From positions 1 through 64,000 of the forward strand of contig CAZSIV010000010.1 of the NCBI GenBank assembly GCA_964607135.1: DNA of 64,000 nucleotides, written 5' to 3'. Shown here piece after piece: positions 1 through 7,705 of the stretch; position 1 is the stretch's first letter, and each line of letters opens with the position of its first letter. The notes under the pieces are model-generated. The model ran no database searches. It was not told where the DNA came from and worked only from the letters and a program-made list of their open reading frames with translations. A program made the translations under genes and the position numbers. The stretch comes from Metaruminococcus_A sp964607135. GTDB lineage: Bacteria > Bacillota > Clostridia > Oscillospirales > Ruminococcaceae.

Positions 1-16
1 AACAAGGTTCTGGGGC

Positions 17-49
17 ACCCGTTCGAAATCTTCGATTTCGCTAACGGGT
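17..49. repeat. Strong hairpin at the left edge
   Basis: ACCCGTT (17-23) then CGAAATC (24-30) pair across a three-base loop with GATTTCG (34-40) and, after two unpaired bases, AACGGGT (43-49). The hexamer GGTTCT occurs on both sides (6-11 and 52-57). There is no T-run directly after it, so it is a poor intrinsic terminator. It could be the end of an upstream transcript or a small dispersed palindrome. Confidence 0.4.
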
Positions 50-143
50 CAGGTTCTTATTATACCAAAAAAAACAGAATTCGTCCACTTTTATCGTGCG
101 AAGAGCGGAAAAGAGATATTTTAAAAAAAATTGAAAAAAAGAC

Positions 144-172
144 TGGAAATTTCGAAAAAGAGATGCTATAAT
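144..172 (+). promoter_or_regulatory. Promoter of tRNA-Ala
   Basis: A perfect -10 box TATAAT (167-172) lies 15 bases before the tRNA. A weak -35 box TGGAAA (144-149) sits 17 bases upstream in an A-rich tract. Confidence 0.6.
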
Positions 173-187
173 GATAAAGTAATTTTT

Positions 188-263
188 GGGGGCGTAGCTC
201 AGCTGGGAGAGCGTACGGTTCGCATCCGTAAGGTCGAGAGTTCGATCCTCTTCGTCTCCACCA
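188..263 (+). tRNA. tRNA-Ala (anticodon CGC)
   Basis: A full cloverleaf can be drawn. The acceptor stem is GGGGGCG (188-194) with CGTCTCC (253-259), which contains the G3:U70 wobble that identifies alanine tRNAs. The D-stem is GCTC/GAGC. The anticodon stem is TACGG/CCGTA with loop TTCGCAT, giving anticodon CGC (GCG codons). The T-arm is GAGAG-TTCGATC-CTCTT. CCA (261-263) is encoded. A terminator follows directly, so it is a single-gene transcript, and a decayed integrase lies 55 bases downstream. Confidence 0.95.
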
Positions 264-269
264 ATATGC

Positions 270-305
270 AAAAAACCGCCTAAAATAGGTGGTTTTTTCT
301 TTTTT
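270..305 (+). terminator. Terminator of tRNA-Ala
   Basis: AAAACCGCCTA and TAGGTGGTTTT form a hairpin with a short AAA loop, followed by a long T-rich run (294-305). Confidence 0.85.
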
Positions 306-317
306 ATCCACGAATTT

Positions 318-493
318 TCACCCGATTTTATTTAGGACGACGATCACCCGCTCCTCTACTCGGGGGTAAAGGTGGCTGTATGATTCCATGTGATCTCGAT
401 TTTGGAGTGCCTCAGCCGCCGCGCAATCTTCTGGATGTTGATCCCTTCATTCGCCAACAGGGATGCATGGAAGTGCCGGAAATCGTGGATTGT
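318..493 (-). pseudogene. Tyrosine recombinase (phage integrase), C-terminal remnant, frameshifted
   Basis: The minus strand from 493 encodes TIHDFRHFHASLLANEGIN and continues through QKIARRLRHSKIEITWN. This matches the catalytic core of tyrosine integrases: the HxxRH box and the second His box (GHSKIxTT-like). After the TWN codons one base is missing at about 380-383. Shifting frame restores TYSHLYP, which carries the nucleophilic Tyr, then RVEERVIVVLNKIG and a stop at 318. There is no N-terminal part: an in-frame stop lies just upstream and the next gene begins at 531. It sits beside a tRNA gene, the usual integration site of such elements, so it is probably the scar of a lost integrative element. 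Confidence 0.85.
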
Positions 494-530
494 TCATTCA
501 CCGTGAAAAACTTGAAAGCGAGAAACGCTG

Positions 531-1028
531 ATGTTTAAAAATATCGTTAAAGTATCCGCTGCACTGGGCGCACTGATTGGGGTGCTTCTGCTCGTTCTCG
601 CCACAACGGGCCATCCAAAGCCCCCGATAACAGCAGAGCAGGTATGGGGTATTCTGGTGTCACAGGGCTTTGAACCCGCCGACACAACGCAGTTCTATAA
701 GGAAGAGTGGGGGAAGAACGGCTATTCTCTGGTTCAAGCGGTCAGTGCGGAAACAGAGAACATACAGTTCGATTTTTATGTTTTCGACAGTGACAAAAGT
801 GCGGAATTTATCCGCGGACTTTACCAGTCTTATATTCGGGACAACAGGTATTGCATTCCCAATGCTGAAATCAAGGAAGGAACGGCCAACTATGTGATCT
901 ACACCATAAAGGCCGGTGGAATGTATACAGTGAATATTCGTGTGGGGAATACGCTCGTTTACGTCGAATCCGATGAGGAAAAAGCCTCAAAGATCAATGA
1001 TATCGTGCTTGCCATGAAGTATTTTTAA
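531..1028 (+). CDS. Hypothetical protein, N-terminally anchored or secreted
   Basis: I do not recognise a family. The 165-residue product begins MFKNIVKVSAALGALIGVLLLV, a short basic start and a hydrophobic helix that looks like an uncleaved anchor or a signal sequence. The remaining ~135 residues are soluble, with alternating strand-like segments (IQFDFYVFDSDKSAEF, ANYVIYTIKAGGMYTVN). It ends with a short helix (KASKINDIVLAMKYF). No Cys occurs near the start, so it is not an obvious lipoprotein. The ribosome binding site is weak (AAGCGAG). It starts only 37 bases from the integrase remnant and could be leftover cargo of that element. Confidence 0.65.
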   Translation: MFKNIVKVSAALGALIGVLLLVLATTGHPKPPITAEQVWGILVSQGFEPADTTQFYKEEWGKNGYSLVQAVSAETENIQFDFYVFDSDKSAEFIRGLYQSYIRDNRYCIPNAEIKEGTANYVIYTIKAGGMYTVNIRVGNTLVYVESDEEKASKINDIVLAMKYF

Positions 1029-1110
1029 AACAACGCAAGTTGCCCGCTGTATTTGCTGCTTGTACGCGCTGCCGAAAGTGTAACGATCCGCCGCAGTTCA
1101 GGTAAAGAGA

Positions 1111-1137
1111 AACGCCGCCCATTTTTTGGGCGACGTT
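1111..1137 (-). terminator. Convergent terminator hairpin
   Basis: AACGCCGCCCA (1111-1121) pairs with TGGGCGACGTT (1127-1137). On the minus strand it is followed by a T/C-rich tract (TTTCTCTTT), so it probably ends the MATE gene. It may also stop the hypothetical gene read from the left. Confidence 0.6.
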
Positions 1138-1152
1138 TGGCATTGAAGGGCG

Positions 1153-2550
1153 CTATACCTCGTATTTTGTCCACCGTCCACTTTTGAAGCGGATATAGGT
1201 GAAGAGGAATCTCGAAAGCTGGTCGACCGCCAAGCCGACCCAGGCGCCGAAGAGCCCCCAGCCGATCGGGTAGCAGAAAAGCCAGCCGGCGCCGGGGCGG
1301 ATCAGTGTGACGCTGATCAGCGAAACGAAGGCGGTGAATTTTGTATCGCCCGCGCCCCGCAGACAGCCTGAGAAGACCACCTGTGAAATTTGAAGGAAAA
1401 CCACGACGGTCAGGATGGTCATGATCATGACGCCGTAATCAAGGATCTCCTCCTCGTTTGAAAACAACATGAAGATCGGACGGCCGAGGGTTAAAAAGAT
1501 CACCGAAAGCATGGTGGCGAAGACGAGGCCGAGCTTCTGGCTGAAGCCGCCGTAAATCCGCGCCATATCGACCCGCTTTGCGCCGAGGCTTTGGCCGACC
1601 AGCGCGACTGAGGCGGCTGACAAACCGTCCCCGAAGGAAAAAGAAAGGCTCATGATATTCATCCCGACCTGATGGGCGGCAAACGCGATGGTTCCGAGGT
1701 TGGCGACGACGATGGTAAAGGTGAGAAAGCCGATCCGCAGGAAAATCTGTTCTGCTAAGGCACTCGAACCGATATTGGCAATCGAGCGGATGGAGCGCCG
1801 GTCGAACCGGATGTCCCGCCTAGTGATATGCCGGAAGGAGAGGTAACCGTCCCGATGCATGACCGAGGCGATGCTCATGACCATCGCGACGACAGTGCCG
1901 ATCACGCTGGCAATCGCCGCCCCTTTTACACCGAGAGCGGGGAACCCGAAATTGCCGCCGATCAAAAGGAAGTTAAAGACCACATTGACCAGATTGGAGA
2001 CGATATTTGTCCGCATGGCGATTTTGGTATTGCCGCTGCCCCGCTGGGCGGCATTGATGCAGAGGGAAACGGTATTGAAGAGCATTCCGCCCATGACGAT
2101 GCGGAAATAATCCGCCGCGTCCTGGTGGGTGTCGGCGTTGGAACCGGCGAGGGAGATGATCGGGTCGGCAAAAAGGACGCAGAGAATGCTGATGATAACC
2201 GTCATTCCGAGGGTAATCATCAGCGCCTGCATCAGAACCCGGTTGGCGGTTCCCCGATCTCCTTCCCCCTTCCGGTGGGCGACGATTGCGGAGATCGCCA
2301 CGTTGAGCGAGATAAAAAAAGCCAGACCGATAAACTTCGGCTGAGTGGTGAGCCCCACTGCGGCAATTGCGGCAGAGCCGAGACTGCTGACCATGATCGT
2401 GTCGATAAAACCGACCAGGTGGACCAGAAAGGATTCTACAATAGAAGGCCATGCGATTGTAAGGGTCTTTTTTAAGATTTCTCCGTCGGATGGAATCTCG
2501 CCGGACGGGGATTCCCCCCGGAGCAGTTTTTGAGCGTTAAAGAATACCAT
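1153..2550 (-). CDS. MATE family multidrug/cation efflux transporter
   Basis: The 465-residue protein has about twelve hydrophobic segments in two related halves, the normal size and layout of MATE exporters, which expel organic cations using a Na+ or H+ gradient. Family-like stretches include KKTLTIAWPSIVESFLVHLVG at the first helix, SSLGSAAIAAVGL, and the repeat-half counterpart (GTIAFAAHQVGMNIMSLSF). VALVGQSLGAKR in the inter-half region is typical of the NorM/DinF branch. The ATG at 2550 follows a modest binding site (AAGGTGT). The gene is alone, with the 100-bp repeats upstream. The substrate cannot be read from sequence. Confidence 0.9.
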   Translation of the reverse strand: MVFFNAQKLLRGESPSGEIPSDGEILKKTLTIAWPSIVESFLVHLVGFIDTIMVSSLGSAAIAAVGLTTQPKFIGLAFFISLNVAISAIVAHRKGEGDRGTANRVLMQALMITLGMTVIISILCVLFADPIISLAGSNADTHQDAADYFRIVMGGMLFNTVSLCINAAQRGSGNTKIAMRTNIVSNLVNVVFNFLLIGGNFGFPALGVKGAAIASVIGTVVAMVMSIASVMHRDGYLSFRHITRRDIRFDRRSIRSIANIGSSALAEQIFLRIGFLTFTIVVANLGTIAFAAHQVGMNIMSLSFSFGDGLSAASVALVGQSLGAKRVDMARIYGGFSQKLGLVFATMLSVIFLTLGRPIFMLFSNEEEILDYGVMIMTILTVVVFLQISQVVFSGCLRGAGDTKFTAFVSLISVTLIRPGAGWLFCYPIGWGLFGAWVGLAVDQLSRFLFTYIRFKSGRWTKYEV

Positions 2551-3085
2551 GTTGACACCTTGCTTATATGTAAGATTGTGATTTTAGGGCCTGTTTCGTT
2601 TTAATAATGCACCAGAAGAAAAGCAAAGGCTTTTCTCACCCCGGCAACAAAAANNNNNNNNNNNNNNNNNNNNNNNNNNNNNNNNNNNNNNNNNNNNNNN
2701 NNNNNNNNNNNNNNNNNNNNNNNNNNNNNNNNNNNNNNNNNNNNNNNNNNNNNATACACCGAAAATTCCTGCGTCCGCAGACGCATTTTGAACCCCGTAT
2801 TTTTTATTGCACCAGAAGAAAAGCAAAGGCTTTTCTCACCCCGGCAACAAAAAATACACCGAAAATTCCTGCGTCCGCAGACGCATTTTGAACCCCGTAT
2901 TTTTTATTATACATGAACTTTAATTATTATGCAAGTTTGTCAATTTTTTAACCGTCTCAGATCGGTTGACCTTTTGCCCAAGCTGCTGTATGATAACGAT
3001 ATACCAAAAAGTAAAAAATTCTACTAGATTTTCTGCTGGGGGAAAGGATATAATAAATTACATCTGAGGAAAAGGATGAGCCGTA
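2551..3085. other. Divergent intergenic region between MATE gene and PocR/AraC gene
   Basis: No gene is visible. It holds the tandem repeats with the assembly gap (2608-2907), then an AT-rich stretch with a good -10 box TATAAT (3049-3054) for the PocR/AraC gene. Its -35 box is weak. The binding site GAGGAAAAGG (3066-3075) precedes the start. Confidence 0.6.
2608..2907. repeat. 100-bp tandem repeat interrupted by an assembly gap
   Basis: The unit is exactly 100 bases. A complete copy is at 2808-2907, the start of another at 2608-2653 and the end of another at 2754-2807. Positions 2654-2753 are 100 N. Visible copies are identical. Each unit holds two hairpins: AGAAAAGC/GCTTTTCT, and a TGCGTC/GACGCA-type palindrome. 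As written there are three units, but the gap length is a placeholder, so the true copy number is unknown. Confidence 0.85.
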
Positions 3086-4279
3086 TTGGTGAAACAATGT
3101 ATTTCCTGCGCGGGTCACCTTGCGGGGTTGGCTCAGGTTCAAGTGTCTTGTCTCGATGTTCTCCAAAAGAAGTTCCTGATGGAGCCGCCGGGGGAAAAGT
3201 CGTTTTGCGCTTATTGCGGGAATCAGGACTGTGTCGTCCTCAACACCTATCTTTACGGCTGCCATGAGGCTTATCGCTGGAATGGAAAATACATCTATTA
3301 TTGTCCGGCAGGGATGGTTTTTGCGGCCTCTTCGGTTTCTGATGAGCGGGGAAGGCTGGCGGCAGGTCTGGTCGCGGGGCCGATTCTGATGGGGGAAGCG
3401 GAGGATTACGCCGCGCAGGGTGCGGTGTTTGCAGACCGCCTTGAGCTCCTTCCTGTTTTTTCGACCGGGCGTGTAAATGATCTCGCCGAAACAATGGCGC
3501 TCCTCACCGCAGGGATTTCCGGGAGGGCCCACAGTGTGATGGGCTCCGCCGTATACGAGCAGGAAAAGGTGCTGGGGGAGCTTTACTCTGTCCGTCAGCA
3601 GTTTGAGGGGCCGGGGTACAGCTATCCGATCGAGACCGAGAAAAAGCTCCAGGCGATGATCTACCGGCGGGATAAAAAGGGCTCGCAGGAGCTGCTCAAC
3701 CAGCTTTTGGGGCACATCTATTTTGTGGCGGAGTACGACCTGGAGATTATGAAGGCCCGTGCTCTGGAACTGGCGGTGGTGATATCCAGGGCGACGATCG
3801 AGGCTGGGGCCGATTTAAACGAGATTTTTGTCTGCAACGAAAGCTTTATCCGCGAGGTTGAGAATCTGCGGTCGGTCGAAGATATCGGGGCGTGGCTGTC
3901 CGCGCTGCTCCATCGGTTTATCGATTATTCCTTCGACTTTTCCCAAATCAAGCATTCGGACGTCGTTTTTAAAGCGGCGGAATACATCAAAAGCCAGTTT
4001 GCCGATAAAATCACCCTCGATGAAATTGCGGAACACGTTTCGCTCAGCCGGTCGTATCTGAGCCGGATTTTCAAGGAAGAGACGGGGGAGAGCCTCTCCG
4101 CCTATATCAACAAGGTGCGCATCGACAAGGCGAAGCTGATGCTGCTCGACAAAGACTGCCCTCTGGTCGATGTGGCGAGCCTCTGCGGGTTTGAGGATCA
4201 GAGCTATTTCACCAAGGTTTTTAAAAAGCTGGTTGGCGTCTCCCCAAAACGATACCGGGAAAGCCGCGGGAACCTGTAA
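3086..4279 (+). CDS. PocR-domain AraC-family transcriptional regulator
   Basis: The N-terminal ~170 residues look like a PocR sensory domain: a Cys-rich start (residues 5, 8, 22, 41, 44, 49, 59, 73), including FCAYCGNQDC and GCHEAYRWNGKYIYYCPAG. The last ~100 residues are an AraC DNA-binding domain with two helix-turn-helix motifs (ITLDEIAEHVSLSRSYLSRI and VDVASLCGFEDQSYFTKVFKK), ending in SPKRYRES. PocR domains sense small hydrophobic or diol-type ligands in propanediol and corrinoid pathways, and some are thought to bind metal through Cys. The start is TTG 3086 or GTG 3089. It lies directly upstream of a corrinoid protein gene, which it probably controls. Confidence 0.85.
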   Translation: MVKQCISCAGHLAGLAQVQVSCLDVLQKKFLMEPPGEKSFCAYCGNQDCVVLNTYLYGCHEAYRWNGKYIYYCPAGMVFAASSVSDERGRLAAGLVAGPILMGEAEDYAAQGAVFADRLELLPVFSTGRVNDLAETMALLTAGISGRAHSVMGSAVYEQEKVLGELYSVRQQFEGPGYSYPIETEKKLQAMIYRRDKKGSQELLNQLLGHIYFVAEYDLEIMKARALELAVVISRATIEAGADLNEIFVCNESFIREVENLRSVEDIGAWLSALLHRFIDYSFDFSQIKHSDVVFKAAEYIKSQFADKITLDEIAEHVSLSRSYLSRIFKEETGESLSAYINKVRIDKAKLMLLDKDCPLVDVASLCGFEDQSYFTKVFKKLVGVSPKRYRESRGNL

Positions 4280-4380
4280 ATCGACAGACCGGCCAAGACC
4301 GGTACAAGTCTTTTGTCATCCGGGCGGGGAGCGCCGCCTTTCTAAATAGAATCCAATTTCATGAAAAAAGGAGAATCAAT

Positions 4381-5004
4381 ATGAGCATTTTGGAGGAAAT
4401 GAGCACATTTTTGCAGCAGGGCCGTGCGCCGAAGGTTAAGGAACTGGTCGCCCAGGCTCTGGACGAGGGGATTTCCCCGCAGGATATCCTGGAAAACGGA
4501 CTTCTCGCCGGGATGAATATCATCGGCGAAAAGTTTAAGAACAACGAGGTTTTCGTCCCGGAGGTGCTGATCTCTGCCCGTGCGATGAATATGGGGATCG
4601 AGGTGCTCAAGCCGAAGCTGATTGCGGAGGGCTTTGAGCCGAAAGGAACCGTAGTCATCGGGACGGTCAAGGGCGACCTGCACGACATCGGCAAAAATCT
4701 GGTCAAGATGATGATGGAGAGCAAGAGCCTGAATGTCATCGACCTCGGCGTCGACGTGGCGCCGGAAAAATTCATCGAGGCCGCGCAGGAAAACAACGCC
4801 GACGCCATCTGCTGCTCCGCACTTCTGACCACCACGATGGGCCAGATGAAAGAGGTGGTCGACCTCGTGAAGGCGAAGGGGATGGACTGCAAGATCATGA
4901 TCGGCGGCGCGCCGGTCACCCAGAGCTTTTGCGACACAATCGGCGCCGACTGCTATACCGACAACGCGTCCGCGGCGGCAGAGGCGGCCCTCTCCTTCTG
5001 CTGA
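4381..5004 (+). CDS. Methyltransferase-type corrinoid (B12-binding) protein
   Basis: The 207-residue protein has the two domains of MtaC/MtbC/MttC-type corrinoid proteins: an N-terminal helical cap (1-90, KVKELVAQALDEGISPQDIL and NEVFVPEVLISARAMNMG) and a cobalamin-binding Rossmann domain. The lower-ligand motif DxHxxG appears as KGDLHDIGKNLV, followed by IDLGVDVAPEKF and IMIGGAPVT. Such proteins carry a methyl group between a substrate-specific methyltransferase and an acceptor pathway. No partner methyltransferase (MttB, MtaB) or RamA-type reactivator lies in this window. GGAG at 4372 precedes the ATG and a strong terminator follows, so it forms a one-gene unit with the regulator upstream. 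Confidence 0.93.
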   Translation: MSILEEMSTFLQQGRAPKVKELVAQALDEGISPQDILENGLLAGMNIIGEKFKNNEVFVPEVLISARAMNMGIEVLKPKLIAEGFEPKGTVVIGTVKGDLHDIGKNLVKMMMESKSLNVIDLGVDVAPEKFIEAAQENNADAICCSALLTTTMGQMKEVVDLVKAKGMDCKIMIGGAPVTQSFCDTIGADCYTDNASAAAEAALSFC

Positions 5005-5027
5005 GCCCATGATTCGTTACAGACAAA

Positions 5028-5068
5028 AAGCCGCGGGAAATCTTATAAAAATTTCCCGCGGCTTTTTT
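5028..5068 (+). terminator. Terminator of corrinoid protein gene
   Basis: AAGCCGCGGGAAAT pairs with ATTTCCCGCGGCTT (14 bp) and is followed by TTTTTTCG. Confidence 0.9.
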
Positions 5069-5104
5069 CGTTGCCTGTTATTTCCAAAACCATTACTTTA
5101 CCAC

Positions 5105-5503
5105 TTAAAAGCGCACGGTTCTGGCGTCTTCCGTGAAGGAAGAAAAAGTCGCTTCCACATGCTCCAGATAGAAAACCTGCGTGTTTCCATCCTCTGCCTT
5201 GTAAACTTTTCCGAGACTGGGATAAGCGTCCAGCATATGCTGCCGTGCGGCGACCCGGTCATCCTCTACTGCATCGGCCGCCACCCGGAGCCATTTTCCG
5301 TCTTTAAAACCGCAGAGCTCGATCCTGGAATGCTCCATCATCTGCCGGGAAACTTCTTTCTTTTTCCCAGTCTGAATGTAAAGCTTACCTTCAAAGAGGT
5401 CGATTGTGCCGAAGGGACGCACCCTTGGCTGCTCTCCATCCATTGTGGCGAGGTAATACGTTCCGCATTCCTTTAAAAATTCGTATACTTCTTCCATTTT
5501 CAC
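5105..5503 (-). CDS. Pyridoxamine 5'-phosphate oxidase-like FMN-binding protein
   Basis: This 132-residue protein fits the small split-barrel flavin-binding family (pyridoxamine oxidase/NimA-like). Visible family features are the start VYEFLKECGTYYLATMDGEQPRVRPFG, where RVRPFG is the usual FMN-phosphate contact region, then LYIQTGKKKEVSRQM and IELCGFKDGKWLRV. Members range from general flavin reductases to nitroimidazole-resistance proteins, so the substrate is not known. The ATG at 5503 is the only start giving the full N-terminal helix. It is transcribed alone and in the same direction as the sigma-factor operon upstream, 77 bases after that operon ends. Confidence 0.85.
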   Translation of the reverse strand: MKMEEVYEFLKECGTYYLATMDGEQPRVRPFGTIDLFEGKLYIQTGKKKEVSRQMMEHSRIELCGFKDGKWLRVAADAVEDDRVAARQHMLDAYPSLGKVYKAEDGNTQVFYLEHVEATFSSFTEDARTVRF

Positions 5504-5579
5504 AGCATCCTGATTGAATTAGCAGTCATGGTTTACCTTCTTTTATTATAAAGAAGCTGCGAAATTTGTAAAGGGAAAA

Positions 5580-6305
5580 TCAGTTCGTGACGGGATAAAA
5601 CCTGACGAACGGTTCTCCCTCCTGGGGAAGATCGCTGCTTTCACACTGGTAAAACCGTTTTACTAAATTTCCTTCTTCGATTAATTCGGGTGTGACGTCG
5701 CTGATCAGCAGGCAATGATCCTCTTGTTCCGAATCCTGGAGATCAATCGTATATTCAGCCAGAAAGTAGCCGTTCGCCTTCAGGGTTTGATCCGCCGCTT
5801 CCAGCATCCGGGCGGCTTCTTCGATCGAGGGATTAGGGGAATCGGCCCGAATGATCAGCGCAAAGTCCGAAGACATTTCCTTTTCAAACGAAACATCGAG
5901 TGGCGGCTTTTGGTTGATCCCGTTTTCCTGCGTCTCATCGGAAAGGGTCACGGTGAAAGCCGCCTGCTCCAAGCCTTCGGCAGAGGACAGTGGCAGCTTG
6001 ATCTGTTCGGCGCACTCCTCTGTCAGCCGATCCATTGTGTTCCAGCCGTCCAGCACCGCGTATTCGTAGTTGTCAGAGCAGCCGTTTCCTTCCCAGGAAA
6101 CAAGAAACTGGGTGTCCCTGCTCGCGGGGTCGGACACCTTCGCAGAGTATACATCGAATTTGAAATTGTACTTGATTTCCCCGATTTCGAATTCCCGCTC
6201 CGGGTAATGCTGCGCCACATATTTGTGGATGGCCGCCTTTGCCAGATATCCGGAAACGGGGTTCCCCAGAAAGGAACCGGCTAGGAAAAGCAGAAAGGCC
6301 GCCAT
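5580..6305 (-). CDS. YfjL-like anchored protein, second copy, 5' end probably frameshifted
   Basis: From the ATG at 6305 the product is 241 residues with an N-terminal hydrophobic helix and an extracellular part (AIHKYVAQHYPEREFEIGEIKYNFKFDVYSAKVSDP) resembling YfjL-type proteins. It is a paralogue of the next upstream gene. The true start is probably ATG 6361, placed just after a purine-rich binding site. From there the frame breaks in a run of six A (plus-strand T 6348-6353). One more A would give MKAKKQLFLKIGAALLGAGM, matching the paralogue (MTQKKRLLKIGAGILGALL). This is either a homopolymer sequencing error or a real mutation that removes the cytoplasmic leader. It is last in the sigma-factor operon. 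Confidence 0.7.
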   Translation of the reverse strand: MAAFLLFLAGSFLGNPVSGYLAKAAIHKYVAQHYPEREFEIGEIKYNFKFDVYSAKVSDPASRDTQFLVSWEGNGCSDNYEYAVLDGWNTMDRLTEECAEQIKLPLSSAEGLEQAAFTVTLSDETQENGINQKPPLDVSFEKEMSSDFALIIRADSPNPSIEEAARMLEAADQTLKANGYFLAEYTIDLQDSEQEDHCLLISDVTPELIEEGNLVKRFYQCESSDLPQEGEPFVRFYPVTN

Positions 6306-6374
6306 TCCGGCGCCGAGCAGAGCCGCGCCGATTTTGAGAAACAGTTGTTTTTTGCTTTCATTACCTTTCCCCCT

Positions 6375-7160
6375 TTAGCGCTGTTCGGCGCCCTCTCTGG
6401 CTCCCTCAGGCGTGTAAACGGGGAAGAAATCTCCGCTCCCCTTTGGAAATTCCATCAGGATGTAGAAATGTGCAAAGGAATCGACAAAGCCCGGAGACCG
6501 GATCATTTCCGGCGTGAATCCATAAGCGTTGATTCCGCTGTCCCCTCCGTCCTTGCTGTCGAGTAGGATTCTGTAACATTCGAATGTATAACCGCTTTTT
6601 CTCATCAGCTCGCAGGCCTTTTGCAGCAGCCGCGCCGCCTCTTCCGGCGTTGGATCTTCCACCGTTTTGCGAAGAGAAATTTCAAAGGTCGGCGTCATCT
6701 CCCACCGGTAAGGCGGGTCGAGGTTAAAGCCCTCTCCCTGGGGATCGAGCGCCGAAACGCCCCAACGGTCGATCTCCGGCATCGCTTCAAACAGCGGGCC
6801 GATCGAATCCGTACAGATTTTTTCCTGCCTGGAGAGCAGAACCCGCCCGAACTCGACGTCTTCCTCATAGGTGTCGCGGAAGCTCCCGTTCTTATAATAC
6901 ACCGTAAACCGAACGTTTTCATCCGACGGGGCAAATGCCTCCGCGGAATATTCTTTAAAAGCCGCGGTGCAGGAGACTTCCCTGATCCGAAGCTGCCTAT
7001 AAGGATAGACCCGGTTCAGGTAACCCTGCATCCTTTCGCCGGCGAGCTGTTCGGAAACCGGGCCGCCGAAAAAATAATCGGCTCCCGCTATAATTCCCAC
7101 GGCCAGGAGCGCGCCCAGGATTCCCGCGCCGATTTTGAGTAAACGTTTCTTTTGCGTCAT
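6375..7160 (-). CDS. YfjL-like anchored protein, first copy
   Basis: The 261-residue protein starts at ATG 7160, preceded by a strong AAGGAGGAAAA site. The short basic start MTQKKRLLK leads into one membrane helix (IGAGILGALLAVGIIAGADYFFGG). The rest lies outside the cell, with the YfjL-type signature YLNRVYPYRQLRIREVSCTAAFKEYSAEAF. The C-terminal half has helix-rich repeats (TPEEAARLLQKACELMRKSGY) also seen in the second copy. Its start overlaps the stop of the anti-sigma gene by four bases (ATGA), showing translational coupling. It is probably an envelope-stress or signal-input protein for the ECF system; no enzymatic motif is visible. Confidence 0.75.
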   Translation of the reverse strand: MTQKKRLLKIGAGILGALLAVGIIAGADYFFGGPVSEQLAGERMQGYLNRVYPYRQLRIREVSCTAAFKEYSAEAFAPSDENVRFTVYYKNGSFRDTYEEDVEFGRVLLSRQEKICTDSIGPLFEAMPEIDRWGVSALDPQGEGFNLDPPYRWEMTPTFEISLRKTVEDPTPEEAARLLQKACELMRKSGYTFECYRILLDSKDGGDSGINAYGFTPEMIRSPGFVDSFAHFYILMEFPKGSGDFFPVYTPEGAREGAEQR

Positions 7161-7705
7161 TGTTTTTCCTCCTTTCGGAAAGCAAAGCGGAACAGCGCCG
7201 CAATCGCGATGCCGGCCAGCACCAGCAGGGCGTAGATCAGCGCGAAGAACAGAGCTTCCGGGAACTGTTCCATCGCCGCTTTCCAGCCGTTTTCGAACAG
7301 TTCGAACACGGCCGCGAAGAGCGGTGTCAAAAGCAAAACCCCTGTGGGGAGAAAATACCACCGTTTCCCGAACAGGAAGCTCCCCAGCCCGCCAATCAGC
7401 GGCATGATCAGGATGTTGTAGAATATCCCAAAGGAAAAGGTCTGCGCCGCGCCGAAAATTGCGGCGGCGAGAAGGGCGGCCACCCCCGCCCAGAAAAATT
7501 TTCGGTTGATCCGCCGCAGGATTTTTTGATCCCACGGCTCCGCCGGCTGTTGCGCTTCTTCGCCCTTTAAGATACTCCGGCAGGCGGCGCAGCCTTCGAT
7601 GTGATGGGATACCAGCGCCTGGCTGTCGGCGCTCGCCACCTGATCCTGAACCAGGGGGATTAAGTCCATGCAGACGTCGCAGGAAATCCGAGCCGGTTCT
7701 TTCAT
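7157..7705 (-). CDS. Zinc-finger anti-sigma factor, membrane protein
   Basis: Starting at ATG 7705, the 182-residue protein opens with a zf-HC2-type anti-sigma domain: CDVCMDLIPLVQDQVASADS, then HHIEGCAACRSIL (His and CxxC zinc ligands). About three or four hydrophobic helices follow (FFWAGVAALLAAAIF, IFYNILIMPLIGGLGSF, YFLPTGVLLLTPLFAAVF, ALFFALIYALLVLAGIAIAALF). It overlaps the sigma-factor stop by four bases, the classic coupled sigma/anti-sigma arrangement. It should hold the ECF sigma factor at the membrane until an envelope signal arrives. Confidence 0.85.
   Translation of the reverse strand: MKEPARISCDVCMDLIPLVQDQVASADSQALVSHHIEGCAACRSILKGEEAQQPAEPWDQKILRRINRKFFWAGVAALLAAAIFGAAQTFSFGIFYNILIMPLIGGLGSFLFGKRWYFLPTGVLLLTPLFAAVFELFENGWKAAMEQFPEALFFALIYALLVLAGIAIAALFRFAFRKEEKQ

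Noticed and set aside
41..311. Small minus-strand frames over the tRNA
   Set aside because: They are antisense to tRNA-Ala and its terminator, a common source of false protein calls.
2608..2907. CRISPR array
   Set aside because: The repeat period is 100 bases with no variable spacers and no cas genes in the window; visible units are identical throughout.
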